From contig CP134604.1 of assembly GCA_021555105.2 (NCBI GenBank), forward strand, positions 2,790,001 through 2,854,000: 64,000 nt of DNA, read 5' to 3'. Numbering within the stretch: the stretch's first letter is position 1; each line of letters starts with the position of its first letter. Both the position numbers and the translations under genes were made by a program. The stretch comes from Thalassospiraceae bacterium LMO-JJ14 (GTDB taxonomy: Bacteria; Pseudomonadota; Alphaproteobacteria; Rhodospirillales; Casp-alpha2). Below are positions 1 to 8,323 of the stretch, one piece after another. The notes under the pieces were generated by a model, which had not been told where the DNA came from, did no database searches, and saw nothing but the letters and a program-made list of their open reading frames with translations.

Positions 1-843
1 GGGCCGAAACTGGGCTTCATCGGTTTCGGTGAAGCGGGATCGAACATCGCCGCCGGGCTGCTCGAACAGGGCCTTTCCGATATCACCGCCTATGCGCTGG
101 AATGCCGTCATGTCGACGGTGTCACGGAATATCCGGATGCGGCGGGCGCCATTGCCGGACGCGATATCGTGTTTTCCGCCGTCACCGCCTCGGTCGCGCT
201 CGAGGTCGCGGAAATGTGCGTGCCGTTGCTCGCGCCCGGACAGATCTATATCGACATCAACTCGGTCTCGCCGGGCACCAAGAAAAAGATCGCCGACGTC
301 ATCAACGGCGCGGGCGGACGTTTCGTCGAATGCTCGGTCATGGGCTCGGTACCGGGACCGCGCCACACGGTGCCGATGCTGCTGTGCGGCGAAGCGGTGC
401 CGGACGTGATCACGCAGCTCATCCCGTTCGCCATGAACATGACCGACCTCGGCCCCGACTACGGCCGCGCCGCGGCGACGAAAATGTTCAGATCGGTAAT
501 GATCAAGGGGCTCGAGGCGCTGTTGCAGGAATGCGTGCTGGGCGCCGACAAGTACGGCGCCGCCGAACAGGTGCTGGAGTCCGTCGGCGAAGGCTATCCC
601 GGCATCGACTGGGTCGAGCTGGCGCACCACATGCTGGGCCGCACCGCCGTGCACGGTACGCGCCGCGCCGCCGAGATGGATCAGGTGGCGGAAACGCTCC
701 GCGAACTGGGCATCGAGCCGATGATGGCGTCATCCGCCGCGAAGCGCATCCGCTGGGCCGCCGATCACGGCCTGAAGGAGAAATTCGGCACCGAAGGCCC
801 GAAGAGCTTCCACGAGGTGCTGGCGATCATCGGCAAGGACTGA
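1..843 (+). CDS. NAD(P)-dependent oxidoreductase, 6-phosphogluconate/hydroxyisobutyrate dehydrogenase class (5' partial)
   Basis: The gene is already open at base 1 and 280 residues are visible. The first visible residues hold a Rossmann dinucleotide loop (GFGEAG, visible residues 8-13), so only a few residues are missing at the start. The second half is helical and resembles the DUF1932-type C-terminal domain found on a branch of 6-phosphogluconate dehydrogenase-like proteins. Members of this class oxidise a beta- or 3-hydroxyacid, but the substrate of this one cannot be read from the sequence. It faces a convergent isocitrate/isopropylmalate-type dehydrogenase across a short hairpin repeat. 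Catabolic neighbours downstream make a hydroxyacid substrate plausible; that is inference. Confidence 0.8.
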   Translation, partial: GPKLGFIGFGEAGSNIAAGLLEQGLSDITAYALECRHVDGVTEYPDAAGAIAGRDIVFSAVTASVALEVAEMCVPLLAPGQIYIDINSVSPGTKKKIADVINGAGGRFVECSVMGSVPGPRHTVPMLLCGEAVPDVITQLIPFAMNMTDLGPDYGRAAATKMFRSVMIKGLEALLQECVLGADKYGAAEQVLESVGEGYPGIDWVELAHHMLGRTAVHGTRRAAEMDQVAETLRELGIEPMMASSAAKRIRWAADHGLKEKFGTEGPKSFHEVLAIIGKD

Positions 844-844
844 G

Positions 845-915
845 AGTCTCCTCTCCCTCCCACTCACTTCGTTCGCGGGCCCCTCCCTCTCCCAAGGGAG
901 AGGGACAGGGAAAGG
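845..915. repeat. Folded intergenic repeat, family A (copy 1)
   Basis: A CT-rich block with a perfect 9-bp inverted repeat (CCCTCTCCC at 885-893 and its complement at 896-904). It lies between two convergent stop codons, so it may end transcription from both sides. Related blocks occur at 5531-5632 and 61944-61996. Confidence 0.7.
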
Positions 916-921
916 GGTTGC

Positions 922-1983
922 TTACTCCCCGACCTTCGCCGCCACCGCATCGCCGAACGACGACGTCGAACCCTTACCGCCGAGGTCCGGTGTGTGCGCC
1001 GTTTCGTCGGCAAGGGTTGCTTCGACCGCGCCCTGAAACGCCGCCGCCGCTTCGATCAGATTGTTGGCATTGGTGCGGCTGCCCATCCAGTCCATGAGCA
1101 TGGCAACCGAGACCATCAGTGCCGACGGGTTGGCCTTGCCCTGCCCGGCGATATCGGGCGCCGAGCCGTGTGCGGCCTGCGCGATCGCCACGTTGTCACC
1201 GGCATTGATCGAGCCGCCGAGGCCGAGACCGCCGCAAAGTTCCGCGCATTCGTCGGACAGGATATCGCCGTACATGTTGGTCGTCACCAGCACGTCGAAG
1301 TCGGCCGGGCGGCGGATCAGGTGCGCCGTCGCGGCGTCGATGATCAGTTCCTCGACCTCGATATCGGGCCAGGCTTCGGCTTCGGCCATGACCTCGTGCA
1401 GGAACAGCCCGTCCGTCACCTTGAGCACGTTTGCCTTGTGCACCACCGTCACCTTCTTGCGGCGCCGCGCCGCCATCTCAAACGCCTGCTTGGCGATGCG
1501 ACGCGATCCCTGCCGGGTGATCTTGCGGACCGAAAGCGCCACGTCTTCGGTCGGCATGAACTCGCCGCTCCCTAAGAACATGTTGCGGTCGGCATAAAAG
1601 CCTTCGGTGTTTTCACGCACCACGACCATGTCCATGTGCGCCGCCATCGACGGCACGCCTTGATACGTTTTCGACGGACGGATGTTGGCGTACAGATCGA
1701 GCTCCTTGCGCATGGTCCCGGACGGATTGACGCCGCCCTGGTCGCGCGGCGGATAGGCATAGCTGTCAACGGGGCCGAGGATCGTGCCGTCGGCTTCCTT
1801 GCATTCCTCGACCACGTCGTCGGGCAGCGTGGAGCCGCGCGTCGCCAGCGACGCCAGGCCGATTTCGCGGGTCTGCAGGTCGAAGCCGAGGCCGTATTTA
1901 TCGTCGAGCGCGCGCACAACCTTCAGCGTCGCATCCATAATTTCCGGACCGATGCCGTCGCCCGGCAGAACCATGATCTTCAT
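922..1983 (-). CDS. Isocitrate/isopropylmalate dehydrogenase family protein (beta-decarboxylating)
   Basis: This 353-residue protein belongs to the family that oxidises and decarboxylates 2-hydroxy acids such as 3-isopropylmalate, isocitrate and tartrate, using NAD and Mg or Mn. Visible hallmarks are PGDGIGPEI (residues 7-15), the substrate arginines around 92, 102 and 123, RENTEGFY (123-130), the catalytic lysine in HKANVLK (K183) and the metal aspartates in MYGDILSD (D240, D244). The length is normal. No leu or citrate-cycle gene is adjacent, so a tartrate- or homoisocitrate-like substrate is as likely as isopropylmalate. A folded repeat separates it from the rhodanese gene upstream on the same strand. 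Confidence 0.85.
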   Translation of the reverse strand: MKIMVLPGDGIGPEIMDATLKVVRALDDKYGLGFDLQTREIGLASLATRGSTLPDDVVEECKEADGTILGPVDSYAYPPRDQGGVNPSGTMRKELDLYANIRPSKTYQGVPSMAAHMDMVVVRENTEGFYADRNMFLGSGEFMPTEDVALSVRKITRQGSRRIAKQAFEMAARRRKKVTVVHKANVLKVTDGLFLHEVMAEAEAWPDIEVEELIIDAATAHLIRRPADFDVLVTTNMYGDILSDECAELCGGLGLGGSINAGDNVAIAQAAHGSAPDIAGQGKANPSALMVSVAMLMDWMGSRTNANNLIEAAAAFQGAVEATLADETAHTPDLGGKGSTSSFGDAVAAKVGE

Positions 1984-2013
1984 GCTGTTTCTTTCCTTCG
2001 TATGACTATCCTA

Positions 2014-2089
2014 TTGTCACCCTGAACTCGATTCAGGGTCCATGACCTCATGGATCCCAAATCAAGTTTGGGATGATGTTGGTGACGGT
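2014..2089. repeat. Folded intergenic repeat, family B (copy 1)
   Basis: Two hairpins in tandem: CCCTGA/TTCAGGG around 2020-2038 and TCCCAAA/TTTGGGA around 2055-2072, closed by outer GTCACC/GGTGAC arms. A near-identical element sits at 50283-50368. This looks like a dispersed REP-type element. Confidence 0.7.
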
Positions 2090-2106
2090 GCCCACGTAAG
2101 AGCTTG

Positions 2107-3708
2107 TTACGCGAACACCTTGAAGTCGGTCGTGCCGTCGCGCTCGATCTGGGCGACGAGGTTCACTTCCCAGCTCAGGTACTGCTTCATCGCCCCTTCC
2201 TGCGCATCGTCCATGTCGTAGGGCCGATACCAGACGTCGACACTTTCATCGAGATTGTTCTCGAATCCGTCCGTCAGCGGCAGGCCGGCAGCCTTCCAGG
2301 CGTCCGTCCCGCCTTGCAGCACCAACACCTCCCGTTCGATGCCGGCGGCGATCAGGTCGGCGGCGGCGAAGGCGGCGATGATTCCGTCCTTCGACGTCAA
2401 CGCAATCGGCCGGTCGTTCGAGAGCGGAGCCAGATTTTCCGGCATGTTGGCGCGGATCGCAAAGTGCGAACCCGGAATGTGATTGTTCCGGTGCGCCAGT
2501 GAATTGCCGAGATCGACGACATGCGTCTGGATCATGCGCGCGGCGAGCGCCACAGCATCGATCACCGGCACATCCGGCACATCCGGCATCGCCGGGACGT
2601 GCGCCCCGCTTTCCGACATATCCAGCGCGCCGGGTTCCAGCACGCAGGCGTCCCAGCCGATCTGCACCAGCCACGACGCGGTCATGGTGGCGCGCACTGC
2701 GTTGTCATCGACGCAGACGATCCGCGCTCCCAACGTGCCGACGTAGCGGTCCGTTGCCTGCACCAGTTGCCCGCCCGGCGCCGGGCGCGACCCCGGCACA
2801 TGCGCGGCTGTAAATTCTTCCGGATCGCGGACATCGAGAACATAAGTCGTCCGGCCCGCATCGTTCTGCCATTCCGCCAACGTCACCGCGTCGATTATCT
2901 TGACGCCGAAGCGTTCACGCACGTGGTCGGCGCACGCCTGCGCACGCGCCAAGCCATCCGGCGTAAGTTCGCCGTACTTGCGCGTATTGCCGTATTCCAG
3001 ATCGAAACCCGCCAGATGCCAGCCCATGGTGCCGTTTTCCAGCGCCACGACCTTGTTCGGAATCCCGGCGTTCCTGAGCGACTGGCAGCCGATGATCGAG
3101 CGGGTCCGCCCGGCGCAATTGACGACGACAGTGGTTTCCGGGTCCGGCGCGATATCGTGCACGCGAAGCGCAAGTTCCGCGCCCGGCACGTCGACGCCCA
3201 GCGGAATGTTCATGGCGTGGTATTCGCTCATCGGGCGGGAATCGAGCACCACCATGTCGGTGCCATCGTCCATCATGCGCTTCAGTTCGGTGGCCGGAAT
3301 GCGCGGTGTGTCATAGGTGTGCTCGACAAACTCGCCGAACGCCTTGGACGGGACGTTAACACCGGAAAACACTTCGAACCCCGCCGCTTCCCAGCCTTTG
3401 ACACCGTCGATCAGATACGAAAGATCGCTGTAGCCCATGAGCGTCATTTTCGCCGCTGCGCGCGAGACGATGCCGTCGTCCGATGCATCATAGCCGCACA
3501 GCACGACCGGGGTACTCAGACGCGGCACACGGTCGAGAATTTCGATCTCCAGCGTTGTTAGCGGCACTGAATTGGCCCACAACAGATGAGCATCGCCGAA
3601 CGTGCCGCCGGGGCGGACATCGATCACGGCAACTTCGGTTTCATCGCGGTTCAGAATAAGTGTACGGACCTGTTCGGCAGTCAGCGCCTTGGCGTTCGTG
3701 GCAGTCAT
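2107..3708 (-). CDS. Multidomain rhodanese-like sulfurtransferase (four rhodanese modules)
   Basis: The 533 residues read as four successive rhodanese modules, at roughly 10-110, 125-235, 255-370 and 390-500. Rhodaneses carry a sulfane sulfur on a loop cysteine. Candidate cysteines are CGYDAS in module 1, CAGRTRS (best match to the CxxGxR consensus) in module 2 and CVDDNAVRA in module 3. Module 4 has TSKDG at the same place and has lost the cysteine. No signal peptide is seen, so it is probably cytoplasmic. I chose the ATG at 3708 because GGAGGA lies 12 nt upstream; an in-frame ATG at 3810 would add 34 residues without a clear SD. The sulfur acceptor is unknown. Confidence 0.85.
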   Translation of the reverse strand: MTATNAKALTAEQVRTLILNRDETEVAVIDVRPGGTFGDAHLLWANSVPLTTLEIEILDRVPRLSTPVVLCGYDASDDGIVSRAAAKMTLMGYSDLSYLIDGVKGWEAAGFEVFSGVNVPSKAFGEFVEHTYDTPRIPATELKRMMDDGTDMVVLDSRPMSEYHAMNIPLGVDVPGAELALRVHDIAPDPETTVVVNCAGRTRSIIGCQSLRNAGIPNKVVALENGTMGWHLAGFDLEYGNTRKYGELTPDGLARAQACADHVRERFGVKIIDAVTLAEWQNDAGRTTYVLDVRDPEEFTAAHVPGSRPAPGGQLVQATDRYVGTLGARIVCVDDNAVRATMTASWLVQIGWDACVLEPGALDMSESGAHVPAMPDVPDVPVIDAVALAARMIQTHVVDLGNSLAHRNNHIPGSHFAIRANMPENLAPLSNDRPIALTSKDGIIAAFAAADLIAAGIEREVLVLQGGTDAWKAAGLPLTDGFENNLDESVDVWYRPYDMDDAQEGAMKQYLSWEVNLVAQIERDGTTDFKVFA

Positions 3709-3857
3709 TTTCAGTGGGTTCCTCCAGATATAGCCACGGATGGTCGCCAGTGCCCACGCCGCTGTCAACTCCCGGTCCTCTTGTGTCTCGGTTTTAGTTG
3801 CATATATCATTATTAACTAGAACTTGCTTTTTTACATAGTTAGAGGACAATTGAGCC

Positions 3858-4661
3858 ATGAAACGCATGTTTATGTTGCTTTCTGCATTTACGGCGTTGT
3901 TCGCGGTTTCGACGTCGCCCGTTCAGGCCGCACCGCAAATCCTCGCCGTAATGGCATCACTTGGCCCGCAGCAGATGGACTGCAGCGGCGCTATATGTAC
4001 GACGTCTCTCAGCAGCTACTGCCTGCAGCGTGAACGCGGCGTACCGTCGACCGGCCAGGCCTACCTGCCGGCGGCCGACGATCAATTCAGCCTTGTCGTC
4101 GTCGCCGAAGACGGTACCGAGAAATCAGTTCCCGCGACGGAGCATGTCACATTCCGCACTGTCCGCGGCTATTCGTCGGTTAACGCCGTGATCGGCAAGG
4201 ACGCGCTGGCCAAACTGGGCGGTGTATCGGCGAAGTTCGTCGCCGCTAGCCGCGCGGTACTGGTGCCCGCCCCCGAAGCGGGCGACCCGAACCCGATTAC
4301 CGAGCAGGAAATGGCCTTTGCTTCGCAGTCACTGCGCCAGCACGGCAGCGAAGTCGTCGATGCCCAGCCCGATGCCGAGGCGGCTTCGGTGATCAACCGC
4401 ATGGCCGCGACAATCGTCCCGCGCCAGGCCGTGAATCCGGAAAGCCTTGAGCAACTGTGGCGCGATGTCATCAAGGGCCTGGGTCCGGCGCATCCGGCGA
4501 ATTCCGAAGGTATCCGCCGCGCCCGTGACATTTACGACTGGTGCCAGACGCGTTCGTCATATCATTCCATGGGCGGCATCAAGAGTTGCCTGGAATTCAG
4601 GCATGACGGCGAGATCATGAAGTTGAATACCGACTATTGGGAGAGCCAGCCCGGCTATTAA
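3858..4661 (+). CDS. Exported protein of unknown function, tandem paralogue 1
   Basis: A 267-residue protein with a classical signal peptide (hydrophobic 4-20, cleavage probably after VQA around residue 24). I do not recognise the family. Its neighbour at 4719-5519 is a clear paralogue. Shared marks are AAPQILA at the mature start, two cysteines (C..G.IC), LS.YCLQRER, an S.G.AY.PA segment, VPA..H..F, a DPNP turn near the middle and a C-terminal segment with further cysteines ending in NxDYWxxQPG. The even cysteine content suggests disulfides in the periplasm. AGAGGAC precedes the ATG. It is divergent from the rhodanese gene. Confidence 0.8.
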   Translation: MKRMFMLLSAFTALFAVSTSPVQAAPQILAVMASLGPQQMDCSGAICTTSLSSYCLQRERGVPSTGQAYLPAADDQFSLVVVAEDGTEKSVPATEHVTFRTVRGYSSVNAVIGKDALAKLGGVSAKFVAASRAVLVPAPEAGDPNPITEQEMAFASQSLRQHGSEVVDAQPDAEAASVINRMAATIVPRQAVNPESLEQLWRDVIKGLGPAHPANSEGIRRARDIYDWCQTRSSYHSMGGIKSCLEFRHDGEIMKLNTDYWESQPGY

Positions 4662-4718
4662 GACAGACGCACGTCCGGTGCTGGCCTCATCCGTTAACAT
4701 TGGAGGAGGTCACACGCT

Positions 4719-5519
4719 ATGAGACGACAATTTCTGTTTGCCGCCGCCGTGGCAGTTGGTTTCTCGTTCATTTCCCACAAGGCCGGCGCCGCGCCGCAGA
4801 TTCTTGCGGCCCTGCCGCTCGAAAGCGGTATTGATCTAACCTGCACAGAGGGCATCTGCGTCGCCGAACTGTCGACGTATTGCCTGCAACGCGAACGCCC
4901 CTCGCCGTCGATGGGGACGGCCTATGTGCCGGCACGGCCAGAACATTTCACGCTGGTTCTCGCCGATGACAAGGGCGTAGAAGTGCGTGTCCCTGCCGGA
5001 GATCACATGACCTTCATGGAACACCGCGGGTTCATGTCCGTTGCCGCGTCCATCGAACTGGGCCGCATGAAAGCGCTCGGCGCCAGCACGGCGAAGCTCG
5101 TCGTCTGGCAGCAGGCATCGCTGATCCCGGTCCCGGAAGCCAACGACCCCAATCCGCTGACGGCGGATGAAATCGCTTTCGTTACCGATTCGCTCCGCGC
5201 GCATGGCGAAGGATATGTCGACCGCACCCCGAAGGCGGCGACGGCGCAACTGCTGGCCAAGCTGAATGCGGCCCTGCCTGCCGACGGCCCGATTACGGCC
5301 AAGAACTTTGACGGCATGTGGCAGAGCGCGATTGGCGACGAACTGCCGCTGAACGCCGCGCACCCGGGCCTGAACGGCGCCCGTGATGCGTTCAATGACT
5401 GCATCGACGGCAAAAGCACATACCGGCTGAGCGGCCTCAAACGCTGTATCGACTATCAGCATGACGACCTGCTGCGGAACCTGAATATCGACTACTGGCA
5501 GAACCAGCCGGGTAGCTGA
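4719..5519 (+). CDS. Exported protein of unknown function, tandem paralogue 2
   Basis: A 266-residue paralogue of the gene 57 bp upstream, with its own signal peptide (MRRQ start, hydrophobic core, probable cleavage after AGA near residue 24) and a strong GGAGGAGG ribosome site. The pair match almost end to end in length. The conserved positions are the cysteines, the YCLQRER block and the C-terminal NxDYWxxQPG motif, while the central part has diverged. This is an old local duplication that both copies have survived. The two are probably co-transcribed. No enzyme motif is visible; a periplasmic structural or binding role is only a guess. Confidence 0.8.
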   Translation: MRRQFLFAAAVAVGFSFISHKAGAAPQILAALPLESGIDLTCTEGICVAELSTYCLQRERPSPSMGTAYVPARPEHFTLVLADDKGVEVRVPAGDHMTFMEHRGFMSVAASIELGRMKALGASTAKLVVWQQASLIPVPEANDPNPLTADEIAFVTDSLRAHGEGYVDRTPKAATAQLLAKLNAALPADGPITAKNFDGMWQSAIGDELPLNAAHPGLNGARDAFNDCIDGKSTYRLSGLKRCIDYQHDDLLRNLNIDYWQNQPGS

Positions 5520-5530
5520 TCCGCCTCATC

Positions 5531-5632
5531 TCCCTCACCTGTCCCTCCCCCATATTGTGGGAGAGGGACCCTGAAAAAAACTGCGACCCCATCCCTCTCC
5601 CCCTTTCAGGGGGAGAGGTTAGGTGAGGGGGT
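5531..5632. repeat. Folded intergenic repeat, family A (copy 2, long form)
   Basis: A nested element with hairpin 1 at 5541-5569 (GTCCCTC/GAGGGAC arms), hairpin 2 at 5594-5618 (CCTCTCCCCC and its perfect complement) and outer CCTCACCT/AGGTGAGG arms that close the whole block. It lies between an exported-protein gene and the next operon on the same strand and could act as a terminator. Confidence 0.7.
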
Positions 5633-5722
5633 GTTCATAGCGTCTGGCACCCCGCCATCCGGTCCGCTAAACTGACCGCAAGGCCAATCAAGCCGAAGCA
5701 ATACTGGGAGGATCTGGGTGCA

Positions 5723-6541
5723 ATGATCGCATCACCGAACGATACCGTGCGGCTCGATATCTCGGGCGGCATCGCCACCATCACCATCAATCGCCCCGAC
5801 AGCCTGAACGCCATCAACGACGATGTGGTGACGGCGCTGATCGACATCACCGGCGCTTTGCGCAAAGCCAAGGATGTCCGCTGTGTGGTCCTGACAGGGG
5901 CCGGCGATCACTTCATGGCCGGCGGTGACGTCAAACGCTTCAAAAGCAAGTTCGAGGAATTTACCGACAACGACGACGAAGCCCGCGCCTGGTTTACGTC
6001 TATTCTCAGCCGCATCCACATCATCGTCGATAACATGTACAACCTGCCGATGCCGGTCATCTGTGCGGTCAAGGGGGCCGTCGCCGGTGCGGGCTTCAGC
6101 CTGATGCTCGGCTGCGATCTGGTGATCGCCCAGGAAGGCGGCGTCTTCACCCTCGCCTACTGTCACCTCGGCACCAGCCCGGACGGCGGCTCGACATGGC
6201 ATCTGCCACGCACGCTGGGCATGAAGCGGGCCATGGAAATCGCGCTGCTGGGCGACCGCTTCGGCCCTGAGAAGGCACTGGAATGGGGCCTGATCAACCG
6301 TGTCGTGGCGGAAGCGGACTTCGAGGCCGAGGTCGGCAAGCTGGCAGGGCGCCTCGCCGCCGGACCGACGTATGCCTATGCGAAAACCAAGCGGCTTTTG
6401 CTGGAAAGTTCCGACAACGACATGGATACGCAATTGGGTTTTGAGACCGAAAGCTTCGTGTCGTGCGCCATGAGCCAGGATTTTCGCAAGGGCGTCACCG
6501 CCTTCGTCGACAAGCAAAAGCCTGACTTCACCGGCGAATAA
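5723..6541 (+). CDS. Crotonase-fold enzyme, PaaG-type isomerase rather than hydratase
   Basis: A 272-residue crotonase-superfamily protein acting on acyl-CoA thioesters. The CoA oxyanion-hole segments are present (MAGGDVKRF and GAVAGAGFSL). The two glutamates needed by true enoyl-CoA hydratases are absent: the first site is serine in GFSLMLGCD and the second falls in TLAYCHLG. What remains is an aspartate in the SPDGGSTW loop, the arrangement seen in PaaG-like ring-opening or double-bond isomerases. GGGAGG precedes the ATG. It is the first gene of an operon with ligJ, a ligK-like gene and two SDR genes, so it probably rearranges a CoA-bound catabolic intermediate. Confidence 0.85.
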   Translation: MIASPNDTVRLDISGGIATITINRPDSLNAINDDVVTALIDITGALRKAKDVRCVVLTGAGDHFMAGGDVKRFKSKFEEFTDNDDEARAWFTSILSRIHIIVDNMYNLPMPVICAVKGAVAGAGFSLMLGCDLVIAQEGGVFTLAYCHLGTSPDGGSTWHLPRTLGMKRAMEIALLGDRFGPEKALEWGLINRVVAEADFEAEVGKLAGRLAAGPTYAYAKTKRLLLESSDNDMDTQLGFETESFVSCAMSQDFRKGVTAFVDKQKPDFTGE

Positions 6542-6553
6542 AGGGAGATATTC

Positions 6554-7558
6554 ATGATTATCGATTGCCACGGACACTTTACGACTCTGCCGCCGCAACA
6601 TCAGAAATGGCGGGACGCGCAGCTCGCTGGCGATCCTGCGCTCGACCCCGACGGCCCGAAAGTCAGCGACGATGAAATCCGCGAGGCGATTGAGGGAAAT
6701 CAGTTGCGCCTGCAAAAGGAACGCGGCACCGATCTCACTATATTTTCGCCCCGCGCCGGCAGCATGGGCCACCACCTGGGTGACGAAAGAATCAGTATCG
6801 CGTGGAGCCGAATCTGCAATGATCAAATCCGCCGCGTCTGCGACCTGTTCCCGGAAAACTTCGCGCCGGTCTGCCAACTGCCGCAATCGCCGGGCGTCTC
6901 GCCCACGAACGCCGTTCCCGAGTTGAAACGGTGCGTCGAGGAAATGGGCTTCATCGGCTGCAACCTGAATCCGGATCCCAGCGGTGGTATGTGGACCGAT
7001 CCGCCGCTGACAGACCCATGGTGGTTCGGCATGTACGAAGCGCTCTGCGAGCTTGACGTGCCGGCGATGATCCACGTCAGCAGCTCGTGCAATCCGAACT
7101 TCCATTTCACCGGCGCACACTACATCAACGCCGATACGAGCGCGTTTATGCAGATACTGGAATCGGACCTGTTCGAACGCTTTCCGGCGCTGAAGATCAT
7201 CATCCCCCACGGCGGCGGCGCCGTCCCGTATCACTGGGGCCGCTACCGCGGACTGGCCATCGATATGGACAAACCGGAACCGGCGCAGTTAATGGAAAAC
7301 AACCTCTATTTCGATACCTGCGTCTACCATCAGCCGGGCATCAACCTGCTGACGGGGGTCGTACCGGTCGACAATGTGCTGTTCGCCTCCGAGATGGTCG
7401 GCGCCGTGCGCAGCATCGACCCCGATACCGGCCAGTATTTTGACGACACACGGCGCTACATCGAAGCAAGCCCGATGCTGTCGGACGACGACCGCGAGAA
7501 AATTTTCCACAAAAACGCACGCCGCGTCTTTAAGCGGCTCAAAGTCCCCGGCGAATAA
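6554..7558 (+). CDS. ligJ: 4-oxalomesaconate hydratase (amidohydrolase superfamily)
   Basis: A 334-residue metal-dependent amidohydrolase that closely resembles LigJ of Sphingobium, as I remember its sequence. LigJ adds water to 4-oxalomesaconate to give 4-carboxy-4-hydroxy-2-oxoadipate in protocatechuate 4,5-cleavage and gallate catabolism. Shared blocks are DCHGHF (metal H6 and H8), the SDDEIRE-to-QLRL segment, FIGCNLNPDP, IHVSSSCNP, IPHGGGAVPYHWGR, FDTCVYHQPGINLL and ASEMVGAVR. It starts 12 bp after the preceding gene, with an AGGGAG ribosome site. The next gene encodes the matching aldolase type, which supports the call. No ring-cleaving dioxygenase is in view, so the upstream substrate is unknown. 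Confidence 0.88.
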   Translation: MIIDCHGHFTTLPPQHQKWRDAQLAGDPALDPDGPKVSDDEIREAIEGNQLRLQKERGTDLTIFSPRAGSMGHHLGDERISIAWSRICNDQIRRVCDLFPENFAPVCQLPQSPGVSPTNAVPELKRCVEEMGFIGCNLNPDPSGGMWTDPPLTDPWWFGMYEALCELDVPAMIHVSSSCNPNFHFTGAHYINADTSAFMQILESDLFERFPALKIIIPHGGGAVPYHWGRYRGLAIDMDKPEPAQLMENNLYFDTCVYHQPGINLLTGVVPVDNVLFASEMVGAVRSIDPDTGQYFDDTRRYIEASPMLSDDDREKIFHKNARRVFKRLKVPGE

Positions 7559-7583
7559 GCTGCGGCAATATGGGAGCACAAGC

Positions 7584-8261
7584 ATGACTTTAGGATTTCG
7601 CATCAAACGCAACTGGGAGCGGGTCTCCGCCGGTCTGACCGAACAGTTCAAACCGCTGCCCGTCGCCAACGTCAGCGATTCCATGGGACGGATGGATGCG
7701 GGCGGTCCGGCATTGCGTCCCTACCACCGTGACGGCGTGATGGCGGGCCCCGCCTTCACCGTACGCACCCGGCCGGGTGACAACCTTTTGCTGCACAAGG
7801 CCCTGGACGCCGCCGCACCGGGCGACATCATCGTCTGCGATTCCGGCGGCGATCCGACCAACTCGATGATCGGCGAGATGATGGTCACGCACGCAATGGT
7901 GCGCGGTGTCGCCGGCTTCGTCATCAACGGTTCGGTCCGCGATCGCGACGAGCTGTTGGAAATCAACCTGCCGATCTACGCGCTCGGCGCCACGCATCGC
8001 GGTCCGTACAAGGACGGTCCCGGCGAGATCGGCTTTCCGATTTCCTTATCCGGGATGGTCATCAATCCGGGGGATCTGATCCTCGGCGACGGCGACGGTG
8101 TTCTCTGCGTGCCCCGCGAACACGCGCAGAGCGTGCTGGAAGCGGCAAAGGCAAAACAGAAGGCGGAAGTCGCACAGCTCAAGCAGATCAAGGAAGGAAC
8201 GGTCGACCGCAGTTGGGTCGACGAGGCTCTTGCCGCCAAAGGCTGCGAATATGTCGATTGA
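7584..8261 (+). CDS. ligK: RraA-fold aldolase, likely 4-carboxy-4-hydroxy-2-oxoadipate aldolase
   Basis: A 225-residue RraA/HMG-aldolase-fold protein. LigK-type members split 4-carboxy-4-hydroxy-2-oxoadipate, the LigJ product, into pyruvate and oxaloacetate with a divalent metal. Visible are GEMM followed 20 residues later by the RD pair in NGSVRDRDEL, then NPGDLILGDGDGVLCVP and a helical C-terminal tail with a K/A-rich coiled stretch. The start at 7584 has GGGAG upstream; the reading frame extends further 5' but only over ligJ. Placement directly after ligJ makes the aldolase role likely; the fold also includes RNase E inhibitors and oxaloacetate decarboxylases. Confidence 0.8.
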   Translation: MTLGFRIKRNWERVSAGLTEQFKPLPVANVSDSMGRMDAGGPALRPYHRDGVMAGPAFTVRTRPGDNLLLHKALDAAAPGDIIVCDSGGDPTNSMIGEMMVTHAMVRGVAGFVINGSVRDRDELLEINLPIYALGATHRGPYKDGPGEIGFPISLSGMVINPGDLILGDGDGVLCVPREHAQSVLEAAKAKQKAEVAQLKQIKEGTVDRSWVDEALAAKGCEYVD

Positions 8262-8323
8262 ACGGCACCACCACCTTCGTTGATAAACAAAACCCGACTT
8301 TAGGCGCAAGGGAGAGTATTCGA

